A DNA stretch of 64,000 nucleotides, taken from IMG/VR virus record IMGVR_UViG_3300044960_000113, positions 120,281 to 184,280 of that record; one strand, given 5' to 3'. The DNA comes from a virus. Positions 39,122-47,669 of this stretch are shown here, piece by piece. Position numbers and translations under genes: made by a program. The notes below the pieces were generated by a model. It saw nothing but the letters and a program-made list of their open reading frames with translations. It ran no database searches and had not been told where the DNA came from. Every line of letters starts with the position of its first letter. Within the stretch, counting starts at the first letter, position 1.

Positions 39122-40186
39122 TTATTTTATTTCATAACGATCATATACTGGATTATGTTGTTGATTAACACGAATGAATGTTGTGCGTTTAGGAAGCTCT
39201 TTAATCGATTTACTTCCTGTATAAGTACATGCGCTACGTAATCCACCCAAAAAATCTAGAACAGTGTTTTTAACTTCACCTTTATATGGAAGCAATACTT
39301 TTTTTCCTTCACTTGATCGATAATTGTTAACACCACCATAATATTTTTCCATTGCAGTAGATGAACTCATACCATAAAAATAGACACCTTTAATATTTCC
39401 ATCTTTATCATATACCAAATTTTCTTCTCCTGCTTCTTTATGCCCAGCTAACATACTACCTAACATAACAAAATCGGCACCACCACCAAATGCTTTTGCA
39501 ATATCTCCAGGAACTACACAACCACCATCACTAATAATATGTCCACCTAAACCATGTGCGGCATCAGCACATTCAATAACAGCTGATAATTGTGGATATC
39601 CAACACCCGTCTTAATACGAGTGGTACACACCGACCCTCCACCTATGCCTACCTTAATTAAATCTGCACCTTCTAGGATAAGTGCCTCGGTCATCTCAGG
39701 TGTTACCACATTTCCAGCAATGATAATTAAATTTTCTAAATTTCTAAGTCTTTGAATACTTTTTAGAAAATGCTGACTATATCCATTTGCAATATCTAAA
39801 CACACCCATTTAATTTGTTTATAATTTTTTGATATTTCATAAATTTTTTTAAATTTCTCAAAATCTTCTAAACTAGAACCTAAACTATATATAATATTTT
39901 CTGTAGATAATGAACTTTTTTCCAAAAAGTTTTTCCAATCTTCTTCATTATAATGTTTATGAATACACGTCAACATTTTAAATTCATCAAGTTTAAAGGC
40001 CATTTCAAATGTGCCAACAGTGTCCATATTTGAAGCAATGATGGGAATACCAGACCACGTATACTTAGAATATTTAAATTTAAAATCTCTAATTAATGAA
40101 ACCTCACTTCTACTGTTTAGTGTTGATCGTTTTGGTAAAATAAGTACATCTTTAAAATCTAGTTTAATATCATCGATTATTCGCAT
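39122..40186 (-). CDS. guaC: GMP reductase
   Basis: 354 aa from [20 protein letters not shown], chosen over an upstream ATG because GGGAG lies 10 nt before it. [24 protein letters not shown] (catalytic Cys), [42 protein letters not shown] and [11 protein letters not shown] track E. coli GuaC closely. It reduces GMP to IMP with NADPH, so it would shift host purine pools. IMP dehydrogenase is excluded by the GMP-reductase-type C-terminus and lack of CBS domains. Confidence 0.93.
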   Translation of the reverse strand: MRIIDDIKLDFKDVLILPKRSTLNSRSEVSLIRDFKFKYSKYTWSGIPIIASNMDTVGTFEMAFKLDEFKMLTCIHKHYNEEDWKNFLEKSSLSTENIIYSLGSSLEDFEKFKKIYEISKNYKQIKWVCLDIANGYSQHFLKSIQRLRNLENLIIIAGNVVTPEMTEALILEGADLIKVGIGGGSVCTTRIKTGVGYPQLSAVIECADAAHGLGGHIISDGGCVVPGDIAKAFGGGADFVMLGSMLAGHKEAGEENLVYDKDGNIKGVYFYGMSSSTAMEKYYGGVNNYRSSEGKKVLLPYKGEVKNTVLDFLGGLRSACTYTGSKSIKELPKRTTFIRVNQQHNPVYDRYEIK

Positions 40187-40536
40187 TCTTGAAACTCCCA
40201 AATATCACCTAATTTAATTTCTCTATTAACAACAAATGGTTCTACAGAACCATTCATATTCTTTTTTTCATCTTCATATGGTGCAGCAACTTCTCTATAT
40301 AACTCAAGTTTTACACATTCTAAAATACCAATTGCATCATTTATATTACTATATGATAATTTATTTGTTCCTATTTCTTGAGCATAAATACTTTTAAGAA
40401 TTTTAGTTAATGTATAATTTATCACACCTTTTAAGTATGAAATTCCTTTATCTTTTTCTACATCAATAAGTTTGTCGACTAACGTTTGAATCGAATCATC
40501 TATTCTTTTTCTATCATATGAATAAATATATGGCAT
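40177..40536 (-). CDS. DUF6899-like conserved phage protein, 119 aa
   Basis: [20 protein letters not shown] and [11 protein letters not shown] recall a conserved phage family (DUF6899, from memory). Overlaps the guaC start by 10 nt, so translation is coupled. Function unknown. Confidence 0.65.
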   Translation of the reverse strand: MPYIYSYDRKRIDDSIQTLVDKLIDVEKDKGISYLKGVINYTLTKILKSIYAQEIGTNKLSYSNINDAIGILECVKLELYREVAAPYEDEKKNMNGSVEPFVVNREIKLGDIWEFQECE

Positions 40537-40550
40537 TTTATGTTACCTCC

Positions 40551-41240
40551 TTATAAAATTTCTTTTATAAATTTATATCTATCTACGTGACCCTCAAATG
40601 TTTTTGTTGTAAGGTCAACACAATTGTTACACAATAATGGAATAACCGTAGATACAAAAAAATGTTTGTGTTTTTTAAATACATTACCACACAAGCTGCA
40701 TAAATATTCACCATTTACACCATGGTTACCATATTTATCCTTCTTTAAAATTCCAACTGGAAGTTTATCTAAATAATCATAAAATTCATCAAAACTTGTA
40801 AATATTCTTGTACATAAACCTTGTAACCATCCAGGAACTTCTTTATACCAATCTTTATACATTGATATTAAAAAAATAGGTATATTATTTAAATATGCAT
40901 ATTGTGCTTCACTAATTGTTCCTGCACCTCTACGTGCAGATTCATCATAAAGAATAATTAAAAAATCTGTATCATTTTTAATTAATTCTAAATCTGCATA
41001 AATAAAATGTTGTCTAAAATTTGCCTTATATTGAAGATGATTTGATTCGTTTTCTGGAAAATATAGCTGACCATATTTTTTTGTATATTCTTTATCTAGT
41101 TGACAAATATCGATAGGATAATATCCACGTTCAATCAAATTTTTAGAGCATTTTATTCTCCAGTCTGCTCCCAAATTTCTTGCAAATTGCATACCTCCAG
41201 ATAAGTATGCAGAACCTTTACTGTTTTCTCTATTTAACAT
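40551..41240 (-). CDS. Nucleoside 2-deoxyribosyltransferase-like protein with zinc ribbon
   Basis: 229 aa. SAYLSGGMQFARNLGADWR and DTDFLIILYDESARRGAGTI followed by SEAQYA match the nucleoside deoxyribosyltransferase-like fold. The C-terminal CSLCGNVFKKHKHF...CNNC is a zinc ribbon. Its place next to guaC suggests nucleotide salvage or modification. Confidence 0.72.
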   Translation of the reverse strand: MLNRENSKGSAYLSGGMQFARNLGADWRIKCSKNLIERGYYPIDICQLDKEYTKKYGQLYFPENESNHLQYKANFRQHFIYADLELIKNDTDFLIILYDESARRGAGTISEAQYAYLNNIPIFLISMYKDWYKEVPGWLQGLCTRIFTSFDEFYDYLDKLPVGILKKDKYGNHGVNGEYLCSLCGNVFKKHKHFFVSTVIPLLCNNCVDLTTKTFEGHVDRYKFIKEIL

Positions 41241-41437
41241 TTATTTTTCTTTCCTTCATCCTTAATTATTTTTTCATTACTAATCAATTAATTAAACATA
41301 CTTACTCTTCTTCTTGTAATTACACAATGAAGAAGTAATAAATCACTCTAATAAAATATCATAACTTAAACGTCTACCATTTTTTGATCCAATATATTTT
41401 TAATTATATAACAGTTAAAATATAATTGACAACATAT
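41241..41437. other. Leader region of the salvage operon
   Basis: The minus strand holds a promoter (41403-41432) and a leader with a CTTCTT...AAGAAG hairpin (about 41306-41336) before the ribosome binding site of the 229-aa gene. No ORF seen. Confidence 0.45.
41403..41432 (-). promoter_or_regulatory. Sigma70-like promoter, host consensus
   Basis: TTGTCA-18-TATAAT on the minus strand. Closer to host sigma70 consensus than the other phage promoters. Probably drives the deoxyribosyltransferase-like, DUF6899 and guaC genes. Confidence 0.55.
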
Positions 41438-41836
41438 TTAATTAGATTTAGGTGTTTTTTGCTTTTCATTTTTAATTTTAGCTAAACCTTCTTCCAATGC
41501 ATTAATATAATCTCTTATTTGTTCTTCTCCTTGAAGCATAAAATCAACTTCAGTTTCATAATAACCTTTAAATAAAATATTAAATGCACAAACAATTCTT
41601 CTTTTAAATGCCCACCACATGTTTTTTAATGCATGTGGGTGATCTTTATCTGGAATTTTCCACCAATCTTTATCAACTTGTGTTGAATAAAACGTCATTT
41701 CTAAAATTCCAAGATCTGACATACTATCAGATATTTCTATGATATGAGAATGATTTGGTAATGAACAAGCACATTCAGCCTTATAGAAAATATGTTTATC
41801 ACCTTCTGATATTTTAGAAATCCTATTTGATGTCAT
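41438..41836 (-). CDS. Hypothetical protein, 132 aa
   Basis: Begins MTSNRISKISEGDKHIFYKA. CACSLPNHSHIIEI is an odd Cys/His cluster. A semi-hydrophobic Trp-rich stretch lies at residues 80-100. Not recognised. Confidence 0.55.
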   Translation of the reverse strand: MTSNRISKISEGDKHIFYKAECACSLPNHSHIIEISDSMSDLGILEMTFYSTQVDKDWWKIPDKDHPHALKNMWWAFKRRIVCAFNILFKGYYETEVDFMLQGEEQIRDYINALEEGLAKIKNEKQKTPKSN

Positions 41837-41893
41837 TATTTCTCTTTACATTTAATAAAATTTTAAATTACAATTTTATTTATTATTAGCAAT

Positions 41894-42466
41894 TTACCTT
41901 AATTTAATAGGTCCTTCCTCTTTACCATTTTTGAAAATCTTTTCGACCTTATCGGTAATGATAGGTGAATATTTTGTCAAATCAGTTTTTGGATAACCTG
42001 CCATTCGAAGCCAAAATCCTGTCCAAACATAACCAAGATTAGTTTCATAACTACGACGAGTATCAATCATTTGTGTTTGGGCATTTTGAAATTCATTTCT
42101 ACCAGCCTCGATTATTTGTTGAAGTTTAACATAAACTTTACTATCAAGCTGTGGATTTTGTTCTTTTAACCATTGAAACACCGCTTTACTTCCTTCAGTA
42201 CCATAACGCCCAGAAATTGCAGCAGTTACAACTTCTTTTACGTCATTCTTGTACATTTCAGGGACTTGTGCAACTTCACCAATTTTTTGTGAATATTGTG
42301 CTAGAATATTTTGGTTATTAATATATTGTGCATCAAGTTTTTTCTCCATAGTAACACCATAGTTAACAGCATTAATGTATGCTAACATAAGCATAACAAG
42401 TAAAAAAACTAATACACCTACAAGAGTGATAGCAATTTTAGCACCATTACTAATATTAATCTTCAT
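41894..42466 (-). CDS. LemA-like membrane protein, 190 aa
   Basis: One N-terminal membrane helix (residues 10-30) then a helical domain with QYSQKIGEVAQVPEMYKNDV and SYETNLGYVWTG, reminiscent of LemA. It is paired with the next upstream membrane gene at 42489-43631, an arrangement I recall from other large phages. Envelope role inferred. Confidence 0.68.
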   Translation of the reverse strand: MKINISNGAKIAITLVGVLVFLLVMLMLAYINAVNYGVTMEKKLDAQYINNQNILAQYSQKIGEVAQVPEMYKNDVKEVVTAAISGRYGTEGSKAVFQWLKEQNPQLDSKVYVKLQQIIEAGRNEFQNAQTQMIDTRRSYETNLGYVWTGFWLRMAGYPKTDLTKYSPIITDKVEKIFKNGKEEGPIKLR

Positions 42467-42488
42467 TATATTGCTCCTTAATTAAAAA

Positions 42489-43631
42489 TTAACGAAATTT
42501 ACTACTTGAAAAACGTCCATTAAATATACTTCTTCTTTGATTTTTTTTATATTGAAATAATAAAAATACTGAGAATATTGAAATTAATAATGGACCAATC
42601 AATATTCCAAAAATATATAATTCATCTGATAATTGTATTTCATATTTTAAATATTCAAAATCTCTCATACGTTTTCTTACAAAATTTTTAGAAACATGTT
42701 CTTCTATAACATTTAAAACAGAATTCATTTCTAAATTTTTAAGATCAAATAATGCATCACGCAAATTAACCTTAAAATCTTCTCTATCTGTCCATGATAA
42801 AATTCTTACCCAACTAATTTCAGTTTCTGGATAATTTGGTATACCTAACATTACTATTATATCATTCTTTTTACCACCTAACCACATTTTTTTAACATTA
42901 TACTCAAAATTAGGATCATCAAGTTTTACTAACATGATTATAATATTACATTGTTTTTGAGGACCTAATTTTCTCAGTTTTAATGCTAATTGATAATTCC
43001 ATTTATCTAAATCTTTAATCTGATTTGCTGGTATATTTACAGGTAATACGCGGTCTAAATAATGATAATCATAAACATTCAGTGGATATGCTGGAACATA
43101 TTTGTCTAATGATGTGTTTACATTATTATTAAAATTAAATAATGAAGCATCGACACCCATAATATAATTTGTAAATTTATAAACAAATGCGGTTGGTTGT
43201 CCAATTGTTACTTTTGTCCAACGTGGTGGTTCTTGAGTTCCTTGGCGGTCAATTCGTTGGATATTAAATTCTTTTACTGTTGTTTTTACACGCCAATCAA
43301 CATCATATGAATGCTCATAACACGTATCACACGTTGTACTACATGATCTATTACTACCCGAACCTGAGCACGATTCTCTGCAGTTACACGAATATGAATG
43401 TTCACAACTTACACGAATTTTTTCTTTTCCTGTTACTTCACCATTATATATTTCTTGATCTATTATTTTATTTGAATATCCAATACCATAAATCATTATA
43501 GATAATATTAATGAGCCAATAATACTAATTATAATGAATTTATAATTATAGATATTTTTTATGCCCAAAAAATACCATAGGACAGCAGTAATGGATGACA
43601 GTATTAATACAACCAAAAAATATGCTAACAT
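42489..43631 (-). CDS. Cys-rich multi-TM protein, 380 aa
   Basis: Two N-terminal and one C-terminal membrane segments. After them lies a striking cluster, SCEHSYSCNCRESCSGSGSN then CSTTCDTCYEH, with nine Cys in about 35 residues. The large middle domain (CNIIIMLVKLDD, KKNDIIVMLGIPN) resembles TPM-type domains. Located upstream of the LemA-like gene. Function unknown. Confidence 0.65.
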   Translation of the reverse strand: MLAYFLVVLILSSITAVLWYFLGIKNIYNYKFIIISIIGSLILSIMIYGIGYSNKIIDQEIYNGEVTGKEKIRVSCEHSYSCNCRESCSGSGSNRSCSTTCDTCYEHSYDVDWRVKTTVKEFNIQRIDRQGTQEPPRWTKVTIGQPTAFVYKFTNYIMGVDASLFNFNNNVNTSLDKYVPAYPLNVYDYHYLDRVLPVNIPANQIKDLDKWNYQLALKLRKLGPQKQCNIIIMLVKLDDPNFEYNVKKMWLGGKKNDIIVMLGIPNYPETEISWVRILSWTDREDFKVNLRDALFDLKNLEMNSVLNVIEEHVSKNFVRKRMRDFEYLKYEIQLSDELYIFGILIGPLLISIFSVFLLFQYKKNQRRSIFNGRFSSSKFR

Positions 43632-43637
43632 AATATA

Positions 43638-43784
43638 TTAAAATTTTGATTGAGAACCTTGATGAGTTGGTAGATCTTGATCTAATTTATTATTAAATAT
43701 TGGAACAATAATACTAGTAAGAATACCAATAATTGCAATAACAATCATGACCTCAATAAGTGTTAAACCGAATAAACGTTTCAT
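43638..43784 (-). CDS. Mini type IV pilin-like protein, 48 aa
   Basis: MKRLFG/LTLIEVMIVIAIIG is a textbook class III (prepilin) signal: a short basic leader ending in Gly, Glu at mature position 5 and a continuous hydrophobic helix (ILTSIIVPIF). Only about 19 polar residues follow, so there is no globular pilin domain. It lies in the gap before the Cys-rich membrane gene. It may be a decoy that blocks host pili or prepilin peptidase. Confidence 0.75.
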   Translation of the reverse strand: MKRLFGLTLIEVMIVIAIIGILTSIIVPIFNNKLDQDLPTHQGSQSKF

Positions 43785-43846
43785 CTGTATTCTCTTAATG
43801 ATAATAAAAACATTATATATTATTTGAAGTTAAAAATAAACAATAA

Positions 43847-44257
43847 TTATTTTTCTTCAGATTCTGCTTCTTTTTCCATTTTAGTAAGTCGTGTATAATA
43901 ATCTGGAAATTCCATTAAATGATCTTTAGCGATCAATTCTGCTATCCATTTATTATTTGTATGTTCTAATTCTACTTTACGACCAATTTCCAGTTCCTTA
44001 GGATCGAATTTATCATCTGGTACTTGATTATGTTTTCCTAATTTTTTAAGAAATGAATGAAGAAGTTTAAATATTTCATTTTCTACATCATCAACTGATA
44101 AATTTAATTTTGATGCTAAAGCATGAACATCGTCCTCTTTTGGAATTTTTTTTGAAAATAATAGAATTATTTCATCATTAAGTTTATTTTCATCTATATC
44201 TTCTTTTAATTTTATTCCTGATAATTTTGCAATTCTTTTTTTAAAGATTATATGCAT
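43847..44257 (-). CDS. DUF5661-like protein, 136 aa
   Basis: The C-terminal DPKELEIGRKVELEHTNNKW, IAKDHLMEFPDYYTRL is the signature I associate with DUF5661. The N-terminus resembles a short leader followed by a helical domain. Function unknown. Confidence 0.7.
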   Translation of the reverse strand: MHIIFKKRIAKLSGIKLKEDIDENKLNDEIILLFSKKIPKEDDVHALASKLNLSVDDVENEIFKLLHSFLKKLGKHNQVPDDKFDPKELEIGRKVELEHTNNKWIAELIAKDHLMEFPDYYTRLTKMEKEAESEEK

Positions 44258-44423
44258 TTATATTTCCTTCTCTAGAGACAGTTATGTACCAATCACCGTC
44301 TGGTGAAGATTCAATTTCTGACATAGTAAATTTTATATTTTTTTTATCATAAAAGTTTCTTAAATATTCTGAAACTTTTATGAGATAATTTATATCTTTA
44401 TTTTTAATTGAAAAATAAACCAT
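44241..44423 (-). CDS. Hypothetical protein, 60 aa
   Basis: Small mixed alpha/beta protein. Its end overlaps the DUF5661-like gene by 17 nt. Not recognised. Confidence 0.5.
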   Translation of the reverse strand: MVYFSIKNKDINYLIKVSEYLRNFYDKKNIKFTMSEIESSPDGDWYITVSREGNINAYNL

Positions 44424-44467
44424 AATAAATTATATTTCCCAATATAGATATATTTATTAAAGTGAAG

Positions 44468-44956
44468 TTAATTACACCAATTAATTTTCTTATTTCCATT
44501 ATATGGTTTTGCAAAACCGTTTTTAATTAACATATCTGACAATTTAGAATTCTCAATATAAACATCAGCATCTATTCTTCTACCATATTTGTCCCATGAT
44601 ATATTAGAAAACATAATTGGACGATTTTGATCTATAGCTTTAAAAATAACTATTTTTGTAAATTCGGTTGCTTGTTTTGCTAAAATAATTTCATTTTCAC
44701 ATTTTGCTAATGAGCGTAATTTTTCTGGTGTATCAATCCCCTTAACACGAATTTTTACTGGATTTAATTCATCTGGAAAACTAGGAATAATAACTTCTAA
44801 AGTATCGCCATCAATAACTTTTACAACTTTCCAAGAATAAAATTTTTCTTTAATCTTATAATTTATTTGTTGATTAACACTTAAAATACTTCCAGTAAAT
44901 GTCTCTGCATTTACATTTAATGTAATAAATGACAAAATTAATAATATAAAACGCAT
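44468..44956 (-). CDS. Secreted thermonuclease-like (SNase) protein
   Basis: 162 aa from MRFILLILSFITLNVNA, chosen because AAAGGAG lies 5 nt before. That segment is a signal peptide. The SNase fold is shown by VIDGDTLEV, VKIRVKGIDTPE (catalytic Arg and Asp), DKYGRRIDADV and MLIKNGFAKPY. An exported nuclease could degrade DNA in the periplasm, for example rival incoming genomes. Confidence 0.85.
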   Translation of the reverse strand: MRFILLILSFITLNVNAETFTGSILSVNQQINYKIKEKFYSWKVVKVIDGDTLEVIIPSFPDELNPVKIRVKGIDTPEKLRSLAKCENEIILAKQATEFTKIVIFKAIDQNRPIMFSNISWDKYGRRIDADVYIENSKLSDMLIKNGFAKPYNGNKKINWCN

Positions 44957-44978
44957 TTTTCTCCTTTTAATTAATTTA

Positions 44979-45003
44979 TGGTGTGGGGCTAAGCCCCACA
45001 CCA
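44979..45003. terminator. GC-rich hairpin
   Basis: GGTGTGGGGCT/AGCCCCACACC, eleven perfect pairs, with no T-run on either side. Sits after the 96-aa gene and before the nuclease gene on the minus strand. Terminator or mRNA processing element. Confidence 0.5.
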
Positions 45004-45025
45004 ACAATAAATATTTTCTTAATAT

Positions 45026-45316
45026 TTATTTATTTGACGTATTTTTAACAGTTTTTTTACGTGGTCTAAATGGCTTGGAAACAGAAATATTTGAATCTGT
45101 TAAAACAACTCCAATATCAACAATATATTCACCAGGTCTAAGTTTAATATCAAATTTATTTGAAAAAAGTTTTGCTGATTTAATATCATCGACCAAATTT
45201 GGTGAATTTGTTTCTGTATTAAATCCAGCAAAATATTTTCCAGAACGAGTTTTAACAGCATAAAAATGTTGCTTAACAGAAAGTTCATTATCTTTATTCA
45301 CAGATTCTACATCCAT
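45026..45316 (-). CDS. Hypothetical protein, 96 aa
   Basis: Beta-rich core with a Lys/Arg-rich tail (PFRPRKKTVKN). AAGGAGAAAAAA ribosome binding site. Not recognised. Confidence 0.55.
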   Translation of the reverse strand: MDVESVNKDNELSVKQHFYAVKTRSGKYFAGFNTETNSPNLVDDIKSAKLFSNKFDIKLRPGEYIVDIGVVLTDSNISVSKPFRPRKKTVKNTSNK

Positions 45317-45350
45317 TTTTTTCTCCTTAATAAAAAGTTAAAAAAACAAC

Positions 45351-45764
45351 TTACTTTTTAATATCCTTTAAAACTTTCATAAAATATGAAAATAAAAGAA
45401 TATTAAAAGCTCTAGCATAAGATTCAGAAATCATTTCTGGACCAGCAAATGATTCATCATCTATACTAAATCCTGCTACATATCCCGTCTGGTCTTTATG
45501 CAAAGACCTAGGTGAAAAACATACATAAACAATTCCTATTTTCTTTTCTAGATCAGCTATATTATTCAAATCGTTTAAATAATCTTTTTTTTCATCTAAT
45601 TTAAGTTCATCAATTAATAATTCATTAATAGCTTTTCTTTTAGCAAAATATTCCCATGTAACAATTAATTCATCTGCAACATTAATAAAAATAGATTTAA
45701 TATCTAACGTCGATTTATTTTGTTTCAACTTTTTCTTATATTCTTGAATATCTATAACTGACAT
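45351..45764 (-). CDS. Hypothetical protein, 137 aa
   Basis: Helical N-terminal half, then VYVCFSPRSLHKDQTGYVAG. Its start overlaps the stop of the upstream 60-aa gene by one nt. Not recognised. Confidence 0.55.
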   Translation of the reverse strand: MSVIDIQEYKKKLKQNKSTLDIKSIFINVADELIVTWEYFAKRKAINELLIDELKLDEKKDYLNDLNNIADLEKKIGIVYVCFSPRSLHKDQTGYVAGFSIDDESFAGPEMISESYARAFNILLFSYFMKVLKDIKK

Positions 45765-45946
45765 TATGCAATATTTCTTTTATCTACTAAATACATAGTA
45801 ACATCTAACCATTCTTTAAAAAATTTTTTAATTTTAATTATATCACATGGCTCAGAATTGTTAAATGTATCGACAATAGATTGTGCAATATCATCTGCTT
45901 TTTTCTTTTTATAAAAATATTCAAAATTGTAAATTTTTGCTTTCAT
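45764..45946 (-). CDS. Hypothetical protein, 60 aa
   Basis: Basic N-terminus (MKAKIYNFEYFYKKKKADD). Translationally coupled to the 137-aa gene. Not recognised. Confidence 0.5.
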   Translation of the reverse strand: MKAKIYNFEYFYKKKKADDIAQSIVDTFNNSEPCDIIKIKKFFKEWLDVTMYLVDKRNIA

Positions 45947-45978
45947 TTTTATTATCCTTTATAACGTACATCATATTT

Positions 45979-46221
45979 CTATTTATTACTGTCAAATGAT
46001 TTAGTAAATTCTTGAATTCTATTATTAAAATATCTCCTAATTAAATAACTACGCAATATAGCAACTATAGTAAATATGAAAGATATTTCAATATTATTTG
46101 AAAATGATATATTTATTCCATACAACGGAAAAATAATTAATTGTAAAATTAATGCTGTTATCCACCCAGATAAAACATTAATAATTGATTCTATAAAACT
46201 TTGAAGACGAGTTTGAGACAT
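45979..46221 (-). CDS. Two-TM conserved phage protein (DUF7220-like), 80 aa
   Basis: QSFIESIINVLSGWITALIL, FPLYGINISFSNNIEISF and AILRSYLIRRYFN match a widespread two-TM phage family. Function unknown. Confidence 0.7.
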   Translation of the reverse strand: MSQTRLQSFIESIINVLSGWITALILQLIIFPLYGINISFSNNIEISFIFTIVAILRSYLIRRYFNNRIQEFTKSFDSNK

Positions 46222-46246
46222 TTAAATTAATTTATTCAACTTATTT

Positions 46247-46321
46247 TTATATTGAACATTCAGATAAAATAATAATAATAAGAAATAATGCAATAATTAT
46301 TTCAGTTTTATTGTATATCAT
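46247..46321 (-). CDS. Possible 24-aa membrane peptide
   Basis: MIYNKTEIIIALFLIIIILS then ECSI. One hydrophobic helix, no clear ribosome binding site. Low support. Confidence 0.25.
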   Translation of the reverse strand: MIYNKTEIIIALFLIIIILSECSI

Positions 46322-46331
46322 TTTAATAATT

Positions 46332-47126
46332 TCATACATCCAAAATTAGATTAGGATCGAAATTTTTATTTTCACAAATAACAGTACCACGAGGATTACA
46401 AATAACTCGAGTGTTACCAATCATATAATCTTTACTCGAATGAACATGACCATGTAACCAATATTTAGCACCACTATAATTGACAGTACTGTCCATGTTA
46501 GAAGCAAAAATATAACGCACAGTACCAAGCCAAGTCTCTGCTGTTGAATCCATGCTCTTAAAACTTGGAGCATGGTGAGTCATCACTACAGTTGGGCCAT
46601 TAAACGGAGTATGACACATTTTTTCAATAAAACGTTTATGTTCTTTGTGAAGTTTAATAGCATCTGCCGGATGAAATTTTCTTTGTGTAATTTTTCCAAT
46701 TTGAATAAATTCAAAATCAGATACTTTATCTTTAGCGGCATGAATAGCAAACCAGTCAGAATTATTGAAATCACTCCAAAGAGTTGCTCCAATAAAACGA
46801 ACACCATCAATGATAATATAATTATTGTCTAAAATATGAACATGACTGAGCTCAGGATATTTAGAAATTTCAAGTTCTAATTGAGTACAAGCATCAGAAA
46901 TATTAGCACCCTCGTATTCGTGGTTACCAAGAACGTAAAGAACAGATTTAAAACCTGGGGCAACAGAAAGAAGTGCCTCAATGATTTTATCATTGATAGC
47001 AAGATCACCAGTAATAGCAAGAATTCTATCCTTATCTTCTTCTGTTTTTTGAAGATTAAAAGGACCTGATTCCCAATGAATGTCTGTAATGAATCGAATC
47101 TGCATTATATTTAAATCCATCAACAA
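46332..47126 (-). CDS. Calcineurin-like metallophosphoesterase, second copy
   Basis: 264 aa. TDIHWE, TGDLA, GNHEYE, MTHHAPS and HGHVH motifs. Paralogue of 31081-31887. The start could be MQIRFITDIH (residue 8). Promoter at 47137-47165. Confidence 0.87.
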   Translation of the reverse strand: MLMDLNIMQIRFITDIHWESGPFNLQKTEEDKDRILAITGDLAINDKIIEALLSVAPGFKSVLYVLGNHEYEGANISDACTQLELEISKYPELSHVHILDNNYIIIDGVRFIGATLWSDFNNSDWFAIHAAKDKVSDFEFIQIGKITQRKFHPADAIKLHKEHKRFIEKMCHTPFNGPTVVMTHHAPSFKSMDSTAETWLGTVRYIFASNMDSTVNYSGAKYWLHGHVHSSKDYMIGNTRVICNPRGTVICENKNFDPNLILDV

Positions 47127-47136
47127 TTTATAGTTT

Positions 47137-47165
47137 ATTATAACATAAATAATAATAAATGTAAA
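47137..47165 (-). promoter_or_regulatory. Sigma70-like early promoter
   Basis: TTTACA-17-TATAAT on the minus strand, directly upstream of the second phosphoesterase gene. Confidence 0.7.
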
Positions 47166-47195
47166 CTGTTATATTTTATTAATAAAATCAACATA

Positions 47196-47669
47196 TTATA
47201 ATTTTGATGTGAATATATAATAACCATCCATATAATTAGATTTATTCAATAAATCATTTTCAAGAATTTCTTCAAATGTTATACATGTTAAATATTCAAA
47301 TATATCTTCACCTAAATCTTGTCTATGTTTTAAACATATAAATGTTGTATTATGTTTTTCAGCAAATGTAATTTCTCTATCTGATATGGTAATACTATTT
47401 CCTTTTTGTGATGTTTTAACATCATAATATACATCACCTATACGAAAATCAAAAGGTGAATAATCAGTTATTTCTGATTTATCATCTTTGACAGTATTAA
47501 TGTTCATATTAGTAATGATGTCGTGTTCAACTTGCCATTGACACGCAAATCCATATATTTTTTGCTCACGTTTAACATTAACGTTCTTAAATTTTTTATA
47601 CGCACGATCTAAAAATTCTGGTAAAATTGTTATAATTTCACCTTTAACATATGGAATTATGTTGTTCAT
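47196..47669 (-). CDS. PD-(D/E)XK-like protein, 157 aa
   Basis: DYSPFDFRIGDVYYDVKTSQ has the D...D-x-K spacing of PD-(D/E)XK nucleases. An N-terminal helical region contains QWQVEHDI. Overlaps the DNA ligase stop by 4 nt. Nuclease assignment tentative. Confidence 0.55.
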   Translation of the reverse strand: MNNIIPYVKGEIITILPEFLDRAYKKFKNVNVKREQKIYGFACQWQVEHDIITNMNINTVKDDKSEITDYSPFDFRIGDVYYDVKTSQKGNSITISDREITFAEKHNTTFICLKHRQDLGEDIFEYLTCITFEEILENDLLNKSNYMDGYYIFTSKL

